Source: DATLGB01 sp038318085
Lineage (GTDB): Bacteria; Actinomycetota; Thermoleophilia; Solirubrobacterales; Solirubrobacteraceae
Direction of reading: 5' to 3'
Assembly: GCA_038318085.1 (NCBI GenBank)
Contig: JBBQBV010000057.1
Location: 1-20,373, forward strand
Length of the DNA: 20,373 nt
Shown here: positions 13,331-20,373 of the stretch, in pieces
Layout of the letters: each line of letters starts with the position of its first letter
Numbering within the stretch: the stretch's first letter is position 1
Notes under the pieces: generated by a model
Databases searched by the model: none
What the model was told of the DNA's origin: nothing
Seen by the model: only the letters and a program-made list of their open reading frames with translations
Made by a program: the position numbers and the translations under genes

Positions 13331-13414
13331 ATGCGCAAGTGGCACCGCTTCATCCCCGCCGCCTCCGTCGTCATCATCGCCGTCGAGGTCCTCAGCGCCG
13401 TCCAGAAGTGGTAG
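13331..13414 (+). CDS. 27-residue membrane peptide
   Basis: The ATG at 13331 is preceded by GAAAGG at 8-9 bases. The product is MRKWHRFIPAASVVIIAVEV followed by LSAVQKW. A basic N-terminus, one hydrophobic helix of about 15 residues and an aromatic-basic end make a plausible small single-span membrane protein, too short for most gene callers. It faces away from the DUF5317 gene. No family recognised. Confidence 0.45.
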   Translation: MRKWHRFIPAASVVIIAVEVLSAVQKW

Positions 13415-13536
13415 GCACTCCCGATACGGGTCCTCCATCTCAGTGCAGTGCGGTCGCCAGCGTCGTCGTAGTGGGCCGTGGCCGCGCCTCTCGCGCCCGG
13501 AGCGGCCCCGACTCTAACGAGAATGGGCAGTCGTCG

Positions 13537-13627
13537 CGCGACGACAGCTCAACGCCGTGGTCCACGCGCATCTACTGCACCCAGACGCAGGACCCATCCC
13601 CCGATTGAAAACCGCTCGGGACCAAAC
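13537..13627. repeat. Direct repeat B, copy 1 (91 bp)
   Basis: Nearly identical to 19042-19134, including CAGCTCAACGCCGTGGTCCA and CCCGATTGAAAACCGCTCGG. It ends 29 bases before the CAP gene start here; the second copy ends 12 bases before the GGDEF-EAL gene. It may carry a promoter or leader for the downstream gene. Confidence 0.85.
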
Positions 13628-13655
13628 CCTGAGTTCCGCAGCTCGCGGCGATCTG

Positions 13656-14224
13656 ATGAGAAGCTCTCGTGGTCTTCTGCGCCGTAGCGCGGCACTCTCC
13701 CTGGTCCTGCTGGCCGGCCCCTGGGCGCCGGCGGCGGTCGCCCAGGACGAACGCTGCGAGAACGCGAGGACCGGGACGTCGGAGCTCACGCTGAACACCG
13801 TGCGGAGCGCCTTCGCCTGCCTCGTCAACGCCGAGCGGGCCGCCGACGGCCTCTCCGGCCTCGCGGCCGGAGGCGCGCTAAAGCGCGCCGCTGACGGCCA
13901 CAGCACCGACATGGTCCGCCGGCGGTTCTTCAGCCACTCGTCGCCCACGGGCGGCACGCTGCTGACCCGGGTCAAGCACACGGGCTACCTCATATCAGGA
14001 GGGCGCGCCGCTGGTCGCTCGGGGAGACCCTGGCCTACGGCCAAGGAGACGTCACCGCGTCCAGGTTGTTCCGCATGCTCATGGCCAGCCCCGCCCACCG
14101 CGCCGTCCTCCGCGACGGACGCTACCGCCAGCTCGGCGTCGGCCTCCGGCGCGGCGTCCCCAGCGGCAGGGGCAGCGGGCTCACGGTGACGCTGGACTTC
14201 GCCGTCGTCAACACCCGCGAGTAG
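13656..14224 (+). pseudogene. Secreted CAP/SCP-domain protein, frameshifted
   Basis: The ATG at 13656 gives a signal peptide (MRSSRGLLRRSAALSLVLLA ... AVAQ). A CAP-superfamily domain follows: FACLVNAERAADGLSGLA, AADGHSTDMVRRRFFSHSSP and TRVKHTGYL. One base is missing at about 13995-14005. The next frame continues RRWSLGETLAYGQGDVTASR, LFRMLMASPAHRAVL, GRYRQLGVGL and TVTLDFAVVNTRE to TAG at 14222. The conserved His (HSTDM), GExLA and SPxHR elements are all present across the two frames. Bacterial CAP proteins are secreted and of mostly unknown activity. A single-base change could be natural or a sequencing error. Confidence 0.8.
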
Positions 14225-14247
14225 CCACACCGCCGTAGCCTGGGGCG

Positions 14248-14453
14248 ATGGCCGCCGCGAGCCTGCCCGACGAGGTGCGTGCCCAGCCCGGCGCGATTCG
14301 CCGCCCGGGCCCGCGCGGTGCGCATCGATCACGCGCGGCTCGAGGCGCTCACGTGGCCGGCCGACGGCGCCGGCGCCCGCGCTGGACCCCGGGTGCCACT
14401 ACCTCGAAGGCTCCGCGGCGGACGTCGCGGCGTACCTGGTCACCAGGAGAAGC
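14248..14453 (+). pseudogene. Queuosine salvage protein (DUF2419) N-terminal remnant
   Basis: Three frames together give MAAASLPDEVRAQPG, then RFAARARAVRIDHARLEAL, then LDPGCHYLEGSAADVAAYLV. The pattern RAxxVRIDxxRLxxL ... LDPxxHYLEGSxxDVAAYxL is the start of the DUF2419 queuosine nucleosidase/salvage family. Two frame changes (about 14285 and 14380) and loss of the remaining ~75% make it a dead stub. Stretch 14454-14619 after it holds nothing recognised. Confidence 0.55.
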
Positions 14454-14619
14454 AGCAGCGCGGGGATGGTGTCGGGATGCTGCCTTGGATGACGAGCAGG
14501 AGCGTGCCGAGAGCCTCATGGAGCTGCTCCTATTCGCGCATTGCGACAGCGGTCGACCGACGTTCGCCAGTCCGACGACGAGGCATTTCTGACTGTGTCC
14601 CGCTGAGGGATCGAGACCT

Positions 14620-14738
14620 CGCTACAGGAGCGTGTCGAGTGGGACAACTACTACGCCGAGAACTGGTCACCGATGGTCGATCTGAAGATCGCGCTGCTCA
14701 CGCTCCCGGCCGTCCTCTCCGGCTCACGCGAGGGGTGA
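14620..14738 (+). pseudogene. Bacterial sugar transferase C-terminal remnant
   Basis: The frame ending at TGA 14736-14738 reads SLQERVEWDNYYAENWSPMV and then DLKIALLTLPAVLSG. (x)RVxWDxxYxENWSxxxDLKILLLTxPxVL is the C-terminus of polyprenyl-phosphate sugar-1-phosphate transferases (WcaJ/ExoY type), which start exopolysaccharide synthesis. Only about 38 residues remain; no catalytic part is present. Confidence 0.75.
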
Positions 14739-14752
14739 GCGACTCCCGGAGG

Positions 14753-15079
14753 CTAGGTCGCCGGCTCGCGGCTGACGCGCCGCACGCCGAAGCCGAGGGC
14801 GAGCAGGAGGATCCCGCCGCCGGCGACGAGCTTGAGGTCTAAGCCGGTGAACGGCAGTTCGGTCCCGCGCCGCGGTCGCGCCGCAGTTGCGCTCGTCGCC
14901 GGGCCTGGGACCGGAGCCTTCGCGCCGCTGACGACCCCGTCGGCCACGCGGCCACCGGGAGCTCCGTGGTTCGTGGCCACCTCAGAAGCGACGTTTCCCG
15001 CTCCGCCGTAGGCGTCGCGGACCGGATCCTGTGCGCCCGCGGGGGCGGCAACCGTGAGCGCAGCGAGAACGGTGACCAT
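14753..15079 (-). CDS. Small secreted protein with LPFTG cell-surface anchor
   Basis: The 108-residue product starts with a hydrophobic signal (MVTVLAALTVAAPAGAQDP). A Gly/Ala/Pro-rich linker follows, then LPFTGLDLKLVAGGGILLLA LGFGVRRVSREPAT: an LPxTG-type motif, a membrane span and a basic tail, the three-part sorting signal recognised by sortases. The ATG at 15079 has no ribosome-binding site. AAAGGA lies farther up, four bases before an in-frame GTA that would be read VALRIF before this ATG, so a mutated GTG start is possible. It is divergent from the large GAF-GGDEF gene. Confidence 0.65.
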   Translation of the reverse strand: MVTVLAALTVAAPAGAQDPVRDAYGGAGNVASEVATNHGAPGGRVADGVVSGAKAPVPGPATSATAARPRRGTELPFTGLDLKLVAGGGILLLALGFGVRRVSREPAT

Positions 15080-15292
15080 GAAGATACGCAGCGCTACTCA
15101 TTCCTTTGGCGACGAACGACCCTTTCGGTGATCGTTCGACCACCGCAGAAGGTTGGATCATACGGCGCGGCGTGGTGACGGTGTCGATGAGGTGGCGTAG
15201 CGAGCGCCCGAGACGGTCTACTAGCTTGAGCCCGGGCCGTCCCAGCGCGGGATCGGATCATTTGCATCGCGGGGTCAAGGCGAGGGTGTCCC

Positions 15293-18086
15293 GTGCCGAT
15301 GGTAGGGAGGACTCGCGCGAGTGGCGCGATTCTGGACGAATATGCGACTTTGAGACCCCACACACCTGGTGGCCCGGCCGAGGCGATGCACGCGGTGTCT
15401 CGCCTGCTCGCGTCCGCGCTCGGTGCCGCTGGGCCTTCTGTGGTGGAGGGCGCGCTGGTCCGTGAGGCGCGCCAGCTTTTCGGGGTCAGCTCCGTGTTCC
15501 TGTTGTCGGTCGATCCGCTAGAGCACCTCGCGCGCGTGGTCGCCTTTGACTCTGTTGAGGTGCCGAGCGCCGCGCGCAGCCCGATCGGCGACCTGCCGGC
15601 CCTTGAGGATCTGCGGCGCTCGTACTTCGAGCTGCGCGGCCCGGAGCTGGCAGCACTGGGCCGCGTGCTCGGCCTGGGTACCGCGCCGGGCTTCGCGGTG
15701 TTGTTGCCGATGCGCACGCGTGACGCGGGCGACCTGCTGCTGATCCTTGCCGACGTGGACGTCTGCCGTGCGGTGCGGGGGGAGCGCGCAGAGCTCGCCT
15801 CGGCCTTCGCGGCCGTCGCCGCCAGCGGCCTGGCCCAGCTGCGTCTGGTGGAGGAGCAGTCCGCGCGGAGTGCGGAGCAGTCGGCGCTCGCGCGCGCTGC
15901 CAAGACGCTTAACGAGACGCTCGATCTCCCGGCGGTCCTCGATGCGATCTGTGAGGAATCGCGGGCGATTCTCGGCGGCGATTCGGCCGTCGCCTACATC
16001 GGCCGCGGCGACGAGCCGCTGATCATTGAGGCGGCCGTCGACCTGGACGGCAAGGACATCGGGCGGCGGATGGCGCCCGGCGAGGGGCTCTCGGGGCGTG
16101 TCGCCCTCGCGGACCGCGCGATGCTTACCAACGACTACCAGCGCAGCGCGCGGCCCGCTCCCGACTCGCCCTTCACGACGGTGCAGAGCTGCCTGTCGGT
16201 CCCGATGCACTGGGACGGCGAGCTGCGTGGCGTGCTGTCGGTCGGCTTCACGGGCGAGCGGTTCGTGGGCGCGCAGGACCTGGCGCTGCTGGAGGCCTTC
16301 GGGGAGATCGCCGCGGCCGCCTGCCGCAACGCGAGCGCCGCCGCCGGCCTCGCGCTGGCCGCGCGCACCGACGGCCTGACGGGCTGTCTCAACCACGCCG
16401 CGCTGCAGGAGTCGCTCACGCGCGAGATGCAGCGCGCGCTGCGCTCAAGACAGGACCTCTCGGTGATCCTGCTCGACCTCGACGACTTCAAGCAGGTCAA
16501 CGAGCGAGAAGGCCACCTCGTCGGCGACGAGGTGCTCCGCCGTGTCGGGCAGGCGCTGCGGGTCGCCACGCGCCCGTATGACATCGTCGCGCGCTACGGT
16601 GGGGACGAGTTCGCGGTTATCGCGATCGACGCCGACGAGGCGATGGCGCACGAGATCGCCGTCCGCGCGATCGAGCGCGTCGGCCTGGCGATGCTGGCGC
16701 TCGGTCGGCCCGCGGGCACGAACGCCACGGCCGGCGTCGCTGCCCGCGAGGACCGCCGCGACGGCGCGATGCTGCTCGAGGAGGCCGACCGTGCGCTGCT
16801 GTACGGCAAGCAGGTCGTCGGCCGCGGGAAGGCCATCCGCGCCAGCAAGCTTCCCGACTCCTACCGGCGGCGCACGCAGGGCTTGGCTCCGAACGATCCT
16901 GGCCGCATGGTGGTCGCCACGCCGGCCGCCCGGACCGCGGGTCCTGCGCCGCTGTCGGCGTCGAGGATCGATGCAGACGACGACCGGCTGGCCAGGCGGA
17001 CCCGTCAGCTGACCCTCGCCAACGCGCTCGGCGCGCGCCTGGCCGCGATGACCGACCCCGCCGACATCGTCGACGCCGTCGTCGACGAGCTGCACCGGGA
17101 GTTCGGCTACTACCTCTGCGTCGTGGTGCAGATCAGCGAGGACGACTACGTCTTCGCCGCGGCCACCCGGGGCGCGTGGTCCCCGTCGCCGGGCGCGAGC
17201 CGCTGGAGCCAGCCGCGCGACGCGGGGATCATCGGTCGCGCCCTGCGCGACCGCCAGGTCGTCCTCAGCAACGACACCTCAAGCGACCCGAGCTTCTGCT
17301 TGACCAGCGAGACCACCGAGACGCGCTCGCAGATCGTCGCGCCCGTCAGCGTCGGCGAGCGACTGTGGGGCGCGCTCAACGTCGAGGAGGCCCGGTTAAA
17401 CGCGTTCGACGCCGACGACGCCCGCCTGCTAGAGACAGTCGCCGACCAGCTCGGCAGCGCGCTGCGCTCAGCCGAGCTCTACGCCCAGCTCGAGCGGGCC
17501 TACATCGGCACGGCCGAGGCCCTCGCCGCCGCGCTGGAGGCCAAGGACGCCTACACCGCGCAGCACGCCACCTCGATCGCCGCCTGGGCGCAGGCCGTCG
17601 GGCGCCGGCTCGGCATGAAGACCGCCGCACTGCGCACCCTGCGCTACGGCGCGATCTTCCACGACATCGGCAAGATCGCGGTCCCCGAGGCGATCCTCAA
17701 CAAGCCAGGCCAGCTCGAACCCCACGAGTGGAAGGTCGTCAAGCGCCACACCATCGTCGGCGAGGAGATCCTCGCCCCCGGTCGAGTTCCTCGCCAGCGT
17801 GCTGCCGATCGTCCGCCACGAACACGAGGCCTGGGACGGGACGGGCTACCCCGATGGCCTGCGCGGCCTGTCGATCCCGCTCGGCTCGCGCATCGTGCTC
17901 GCCTGCGACGCCTACCACGCCATGACCTCCGACCGGCCCTACCGTCCCACGCTCAGCCGCCACCAAGCCAGACAGGAGCTCAGCGAGCACGCCGGCACCC
18001 AGTTCGACCCGCTCGTCATCGACGCACTACTCGCCGTGCTCGACAGCGAAGACAGCACGCAAGAGCTCGCCATCACCGGCGATTAG
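15293..18086 (+). CDS. GAF-GAF-GGDEF-GAF-HD-GYP c-di-GMP protein, frameshifted near its end
   Basis: It starts at the GTG at 15293. Domains: GAF-like (~30-195); GAF (~205-355, ending before ARTDGLTGCLNHAAL); GGDEF (~358-515) with DLDDFKQVNEREGH, an inhibitory RPYD and YGGDEFA; GAF (~570-730); HD-GYP (~745 on) with His790-Asp791 in FHDIGKIAVPEAILNKPG. At a run of five C (17775-17779) the frame shifts. One C fewer gives APVEFLASVLPIVRHEHEAW, then DGTGYPDGLRG (the GYP motif), to the TAG at 18084. Without that correction translation runs as Arg-rich noise to 18148. Complete, it would both make and degrade c-di-GMP under GAF control, in the cytosol. Whether the C-run is real, slippage or a sequencing error cannot be told here. 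Confidence 0.85.
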
Positions 18087-18109
18087 AGCGGTCCGGGCTC
18101 CTTGCCCGC

Positions 18110-18312
18110 GCTCCTCCGCCAGCGCGTCCTCGAGCACGAGTTGCGTGATCTCCTCGGTGACGTCGCACATCGGGACGTGCCCCGCCTCGCGCAGGACCAC
18201 CGTGCGCGTCAGCGTCAGCGCCACGCGCTGGGTCCCACCAACCGGTCTTGATCGGCCCACGCGAACGTGATCGGGACGTCGATGCCGACGCCGTTCTCCA
18301 GCCGGGTGCGCG
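18110..18312 (-). pseudogene. Alpha/beta-hydrolase C-terminal remnant
   Basis: The reverse strand reads RTRLENGVGIDVPITFAWAD and QDRLVGPS in one frame, then TVVLREAGHVPMCDVTEEIT and QLVLEDAL in another. IPVTxAWGxxDRLxxPS followed by GxGHVPMxDxPExxxxLLL is the last third of alpha/beta hydrolases; the Asp of QDR and the His of GHVPM would be the acid and base. The segment between them is shortened, and no N-terminal part or nucleophile remains. It abuts the end of the HD-GYP gene, tail to tail. Confidence 0.65.
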
Positions 18313-18503
18313 CGCACCGCGTTCTGCACGTCGATGTCGCCCCGCTCCCGTTGCGCCAGCGGCGCGGTAGGAGAGCCGCTCACCGCTGCGCGGCCTCACT
18401 ACCCACTCGGCCCTGCCGGGGCTGTCCTTGACCGCCCGGCCATGCTACGCAGATGCCGCTATCAAGCGCCGCTGACGCGCGGTCAACACGCTACTCCCGA
18501 CCG

Positions 18504-18905
18504 TCACCGAGTCCCAGAAAGCCGATCCCGAGCGGGGTCGCCGGGCGTCCGCGACCCGTGCGTGCGCGCCGCGAGCGCCCGCGCGCGCTCCTGCGCGCGG
18601 CGGCCACGCGCGCTCGGCGGGCAGAACGCGCTTCGCAGGACGAAGCCGCGCAGCGCGGGCCGCTGCCCGGAGGTCACCCCGAGCGCGTACCGCGGGCCGA
18701 GGTCGAAGCGCCGCACGTCCGTGCCCCGCCGCAGGCGACCAGCGGCCGGGCCGCTGACCCAGTGGCAGATCACCGCGGGGGAGCAGAGCCGCCGCACCGT
18801 GCCGTGCGTCTCGTGCTCACGGGGCGCAGCGCTCGCGGGGGCGCCGACGACGGGGGCGCCCAGCAGGAGCAGGCCGGTCAGAAGATAGGAGCGCACGCGG
18901 GTCAT
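18504..18905 (-). CDS. Secreted hypothetical protein
   Basis: The 133-residue product starts at the ATG at 18905. Signal peptide MTRVRSYLLTGLLLLGAPVV with cleavage after GAPASAA. The mature part starts PREHETHGTVRRLCSPAVIC and continues HWVSGPAAGRLRRGTDVRRF, with a small folded-looking Cys/Trp/Gly-rich region to about residue 95, then an Arg/Ala-rich tail. The pattern is loosely like a short bacterial SH3-type secreted domain, but no family is recognised. Its first 30 codons and upstream region are repeat A; the other copy at 12387-12477 is cut off after the signal peptide. No clear Shine-Dalgarno is seen. Confidence 0.55.
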   Translation of the reverse strand: MTRVRSYLLTGLLLLGAPVVGAPASAAPREHETHGTVRRLCSPAVICHWVSGPAAGRLRRGTDVRRFDLGPRYALGVTSGQRPALRGFVLRSAFCPPSARGRRAQERARALAARTHGSRTPGDPARDRLSGTR

Positions 18906-19045
18906 CGTCTGACCCGCAACGTCCGGGCGCCGAAGAAGCTACGCCGTGGGGTCGCCTCGCTCGGATACGAGCATCCGTGTCCCGAGGGCCGCAGCCTACG
19001 GTCTCGAGCAGGCGACCGGAAGAATCCTGCGCCGCCCCAGGCGCG
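18815..19045. repeat. Direct repeat A, copy 2 (231 bp)
   Basis: Same orientation as 12387-12624. Here repeat A passes directly into repeat B through a shared GCGCG, whereas in copy 1 the two are separated by about 910 bases holding the DUF5317 gene and the 27-residue ORF. Confidence 0.85.
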
Positions 19046-19134
19046 CGACGTCAGCTCAACGCCGTGGTCCACGCGCATCTACTGCACCCAGACGCAGGAC
19101 CCATCCCCCGATTGAAAACCGCTCGGGACTAAAC
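19042..19134. repeat. Direct repeat B, copy 2 (~93 bp)
   Basis: Nearly identical to 13537-13627 with few substitutions. It ends 12 bases before the start of the GGDEF-EAL gene, again directly upstream of a plus-strand gene, although that gene is unrelated to the one after copy 1. Confidence 0.85.
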
Positions 19135-19146
19135 ATCTAGCCCCGG

Positions 19147-20373
19147 ATGGTCGACAAATGTCAGGTCCTCACGATTCGACCCGACACCAGATTGAGGCGT
19201 TACGTCGCCGCCGTGTCCTTGTTGGGAACCGGGGGCGCCGTCGCCGCCGTGATCGCGATGCCCGAGCGGATCAGGCTCTCGCCGGTCGTGCTCGCCCTGG
19301 TCGCGATCACGGTCGTCTCGGAGTACTTCGCGATCCGGGTGCCGCGCCGAGGCTTCACCGAGGAGATCACCTGCTCCTTCACGTTCATCTTCGCGCTGCT
19401 GCTCACCCAGGGGCTGCCCCTGGCGCTGGTCGTCCAACTGGTGGCCTCGGCGGCTTCCGATCGCCGGCAGGGCAAGTCGCTCGACCGCATCGCCTTCAAC
19501 GTGGGGCAGTGCGGCGTCTGCCTCTTGGCCGCGGGCGGGGTCCTCGCCCTGCTCAGCGACGTCCCGCGCAGCGCAGGCATCGCGTTCACCCCGGAGGACA
19601 TCCCGGCGATCGCCGCTGCCGCGCTCACGCTGTTCGCCTGCAACAACGTGCTGGTCAGCGTCGTCTCGGCGCTCAGCCAGCGCATCTCGGTGCTCGCCCA
19701 CATCCGCCACGACCTGCCGTTCCAGGCCGCGATCGCCCTGCTGGCCGTCCACAGCGCGGGACTCGCCGCCGTGCGCGACCATCACCGCTCCCTCCACGAC
19801 GAGCTGACGGGCCTGCCCAACCGCACGCAGTTCGCCGTCCGCGCCGAGTTCGCGCTGACACCCTCGGGCACCACCAGGGCGACGAGCTGCTGCGCCTGGT
19901 CGCCGGGCGGCTCAGCGACACTCTGCGGGCGGACGAGACGGCGGCGCGCTTCGGCGGCGACGAGTTCGCGATCGTGTCCCCCCTGGCCGGCGGGGCCGCC
20001 GAGGTCGGCTCGGTCACCGAGCGTCTGCTCCTTGCGTTCGCGCCGCCGTTCACGCTCGACGACCTCGAGCTGAGCATCGACGCCAGCATCGGCGTGGCGC
20101 TGTGGCCCGCGCACGGCGCAGGCGTCGACGACCTGCTCCGGCGCGCGGACGTCGCGCTCTACCAGGCCAAGGACTCGCCGCTGAACGTCGTGCTCTACGA
20201 CACCGGCCACGACACCCACCGCAGCGACCGGATCGCGCTGCTGCGCGACCTCCAGGCCGGCATCCCCCGCGGTGAGCTGAGCCTCGTCTACATGCCGAAG
20301 GTCGCGCTCGACACGGGATCGGTCATCGGGATGGAGACGCTCGTGCGGTGGCGGCACCCCGATCGGGGCCTGC
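19147..20373 (+). pseudogene. Membrane-anchored GGDEF-EAL protein with internal deletion (3' end outside window)
   Basis: The ATG at 19147 follows an in-frame TAG. Residues ~18-205 carry about five hydrophobic spans, a membrane sensor region. Then DELTGLPNRTQFAVRAEFAL opens the GGDEF domain. At about 19855 roughly 40 codons are missing and the frame changes: the next frame resumes DTLGHHQGDELLRLVAGRL, then RFGGDEFAIVSPLAGGAAEV, ADVALYQAKDSPLNVVLYDT, an EAL domain start (RGELSLVYMPKVALDTG) and GMETLVRW at the edge. The lost part contains the DLDRFKxVN metal/substrate motif. The inhibitory site reads RADE instead of RxxD, and the EAL motif reads ETL. Intact, it would make or break c-di-GMP at the membrane. 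The start lacks a clear Shine-Dalgarno. Confidence 0.8.

Noticed and set aside
19129..19797. 222-residue reverse open frame
   Set aside because: Antisense to the membrane and GGDEF parts of the GGDEF-EAL gene; composition typical of a shadow frame.

Overview
The window is very GC-rich and codes like an actinobacterium. The gene families point to the Thermoleophilia (Solirubrobacterales-like): many cyclic-di-GMP proteins, MEDS sensory domains, a DUF892 ferritin-like protein with C-terminal helical repeats, DUF5317, and an N-terminal 'DQ' repeat remnant. That placement is inferred from family recognition, not from a search.

Most of the window is an accessory region in decay. Intact genes sit among broken, truncated, inverted and chimeric pieces.
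(1) 1-1370: the start of a TerC-family membrane gene, then remnants of an EAL and a GGDEF protein.
(2) 1366-3737: a tightly packed three-gene unit of a small helical protein, a zinc-ribbon/MEDS protein and a MEDS-GGDEF diguanylate cyclase.
(3) 3738-6830: remnants of two adjacent tyrosine recombinases (RIT-like), one hypothetical gene, and a universal stress protein/zinc alcohol dehydrogenase pair broken by point changes and an apparent inversion. A 199-bp inverted-repeat-bounded insertion follows.
(4) 6931-8753: the DUF892 gene, a 'DQ'-repeat remnant, and a second, inverted copy of the small-protein/zinc-ribbon pair.
(5) 8934-12390: a Tn3-family end, pieces of uvrA and tnpA, pieces of an exoprotein, an intact XerC/D-type recombinase and a DUF3024 gene.
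(6) 12387-14738: repeat A, a DUF5317 membrane gene, a 27-residue membrane peptide, repeat B, a frameshifted CAP-domain gene, and stubs of queuosine-salvage and sugar-transferase genes.
(7) 14753-20373: an LPFTG surface protein, a large GAF-GGDEF-GAF-HD-GYP protein with one frameshift, a hydrolase stub, a secreted protein, second copies of repeats A and B, and a membrane GGDEF-EAL gene with an internal deletion that runs off the window.

The recurring function is cyclic-di-GMP signalling: making it (GGDEF), breaking it (EAL, HD-GYP) and sensing inputs (GAF, PAS, MEDS). The most promising candidate for something undescribed is the translationally coupled pair of a ~90-residue helical protein and a C2HC zinc-ribbon protein. 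It occurs twice as equal-length 489-bp inverted repeats, once joined to the MEDS/GGDEF genes. Some single-base frameshifts could be sequencing errors. The fusions, truncations, inversion and deletions could not.
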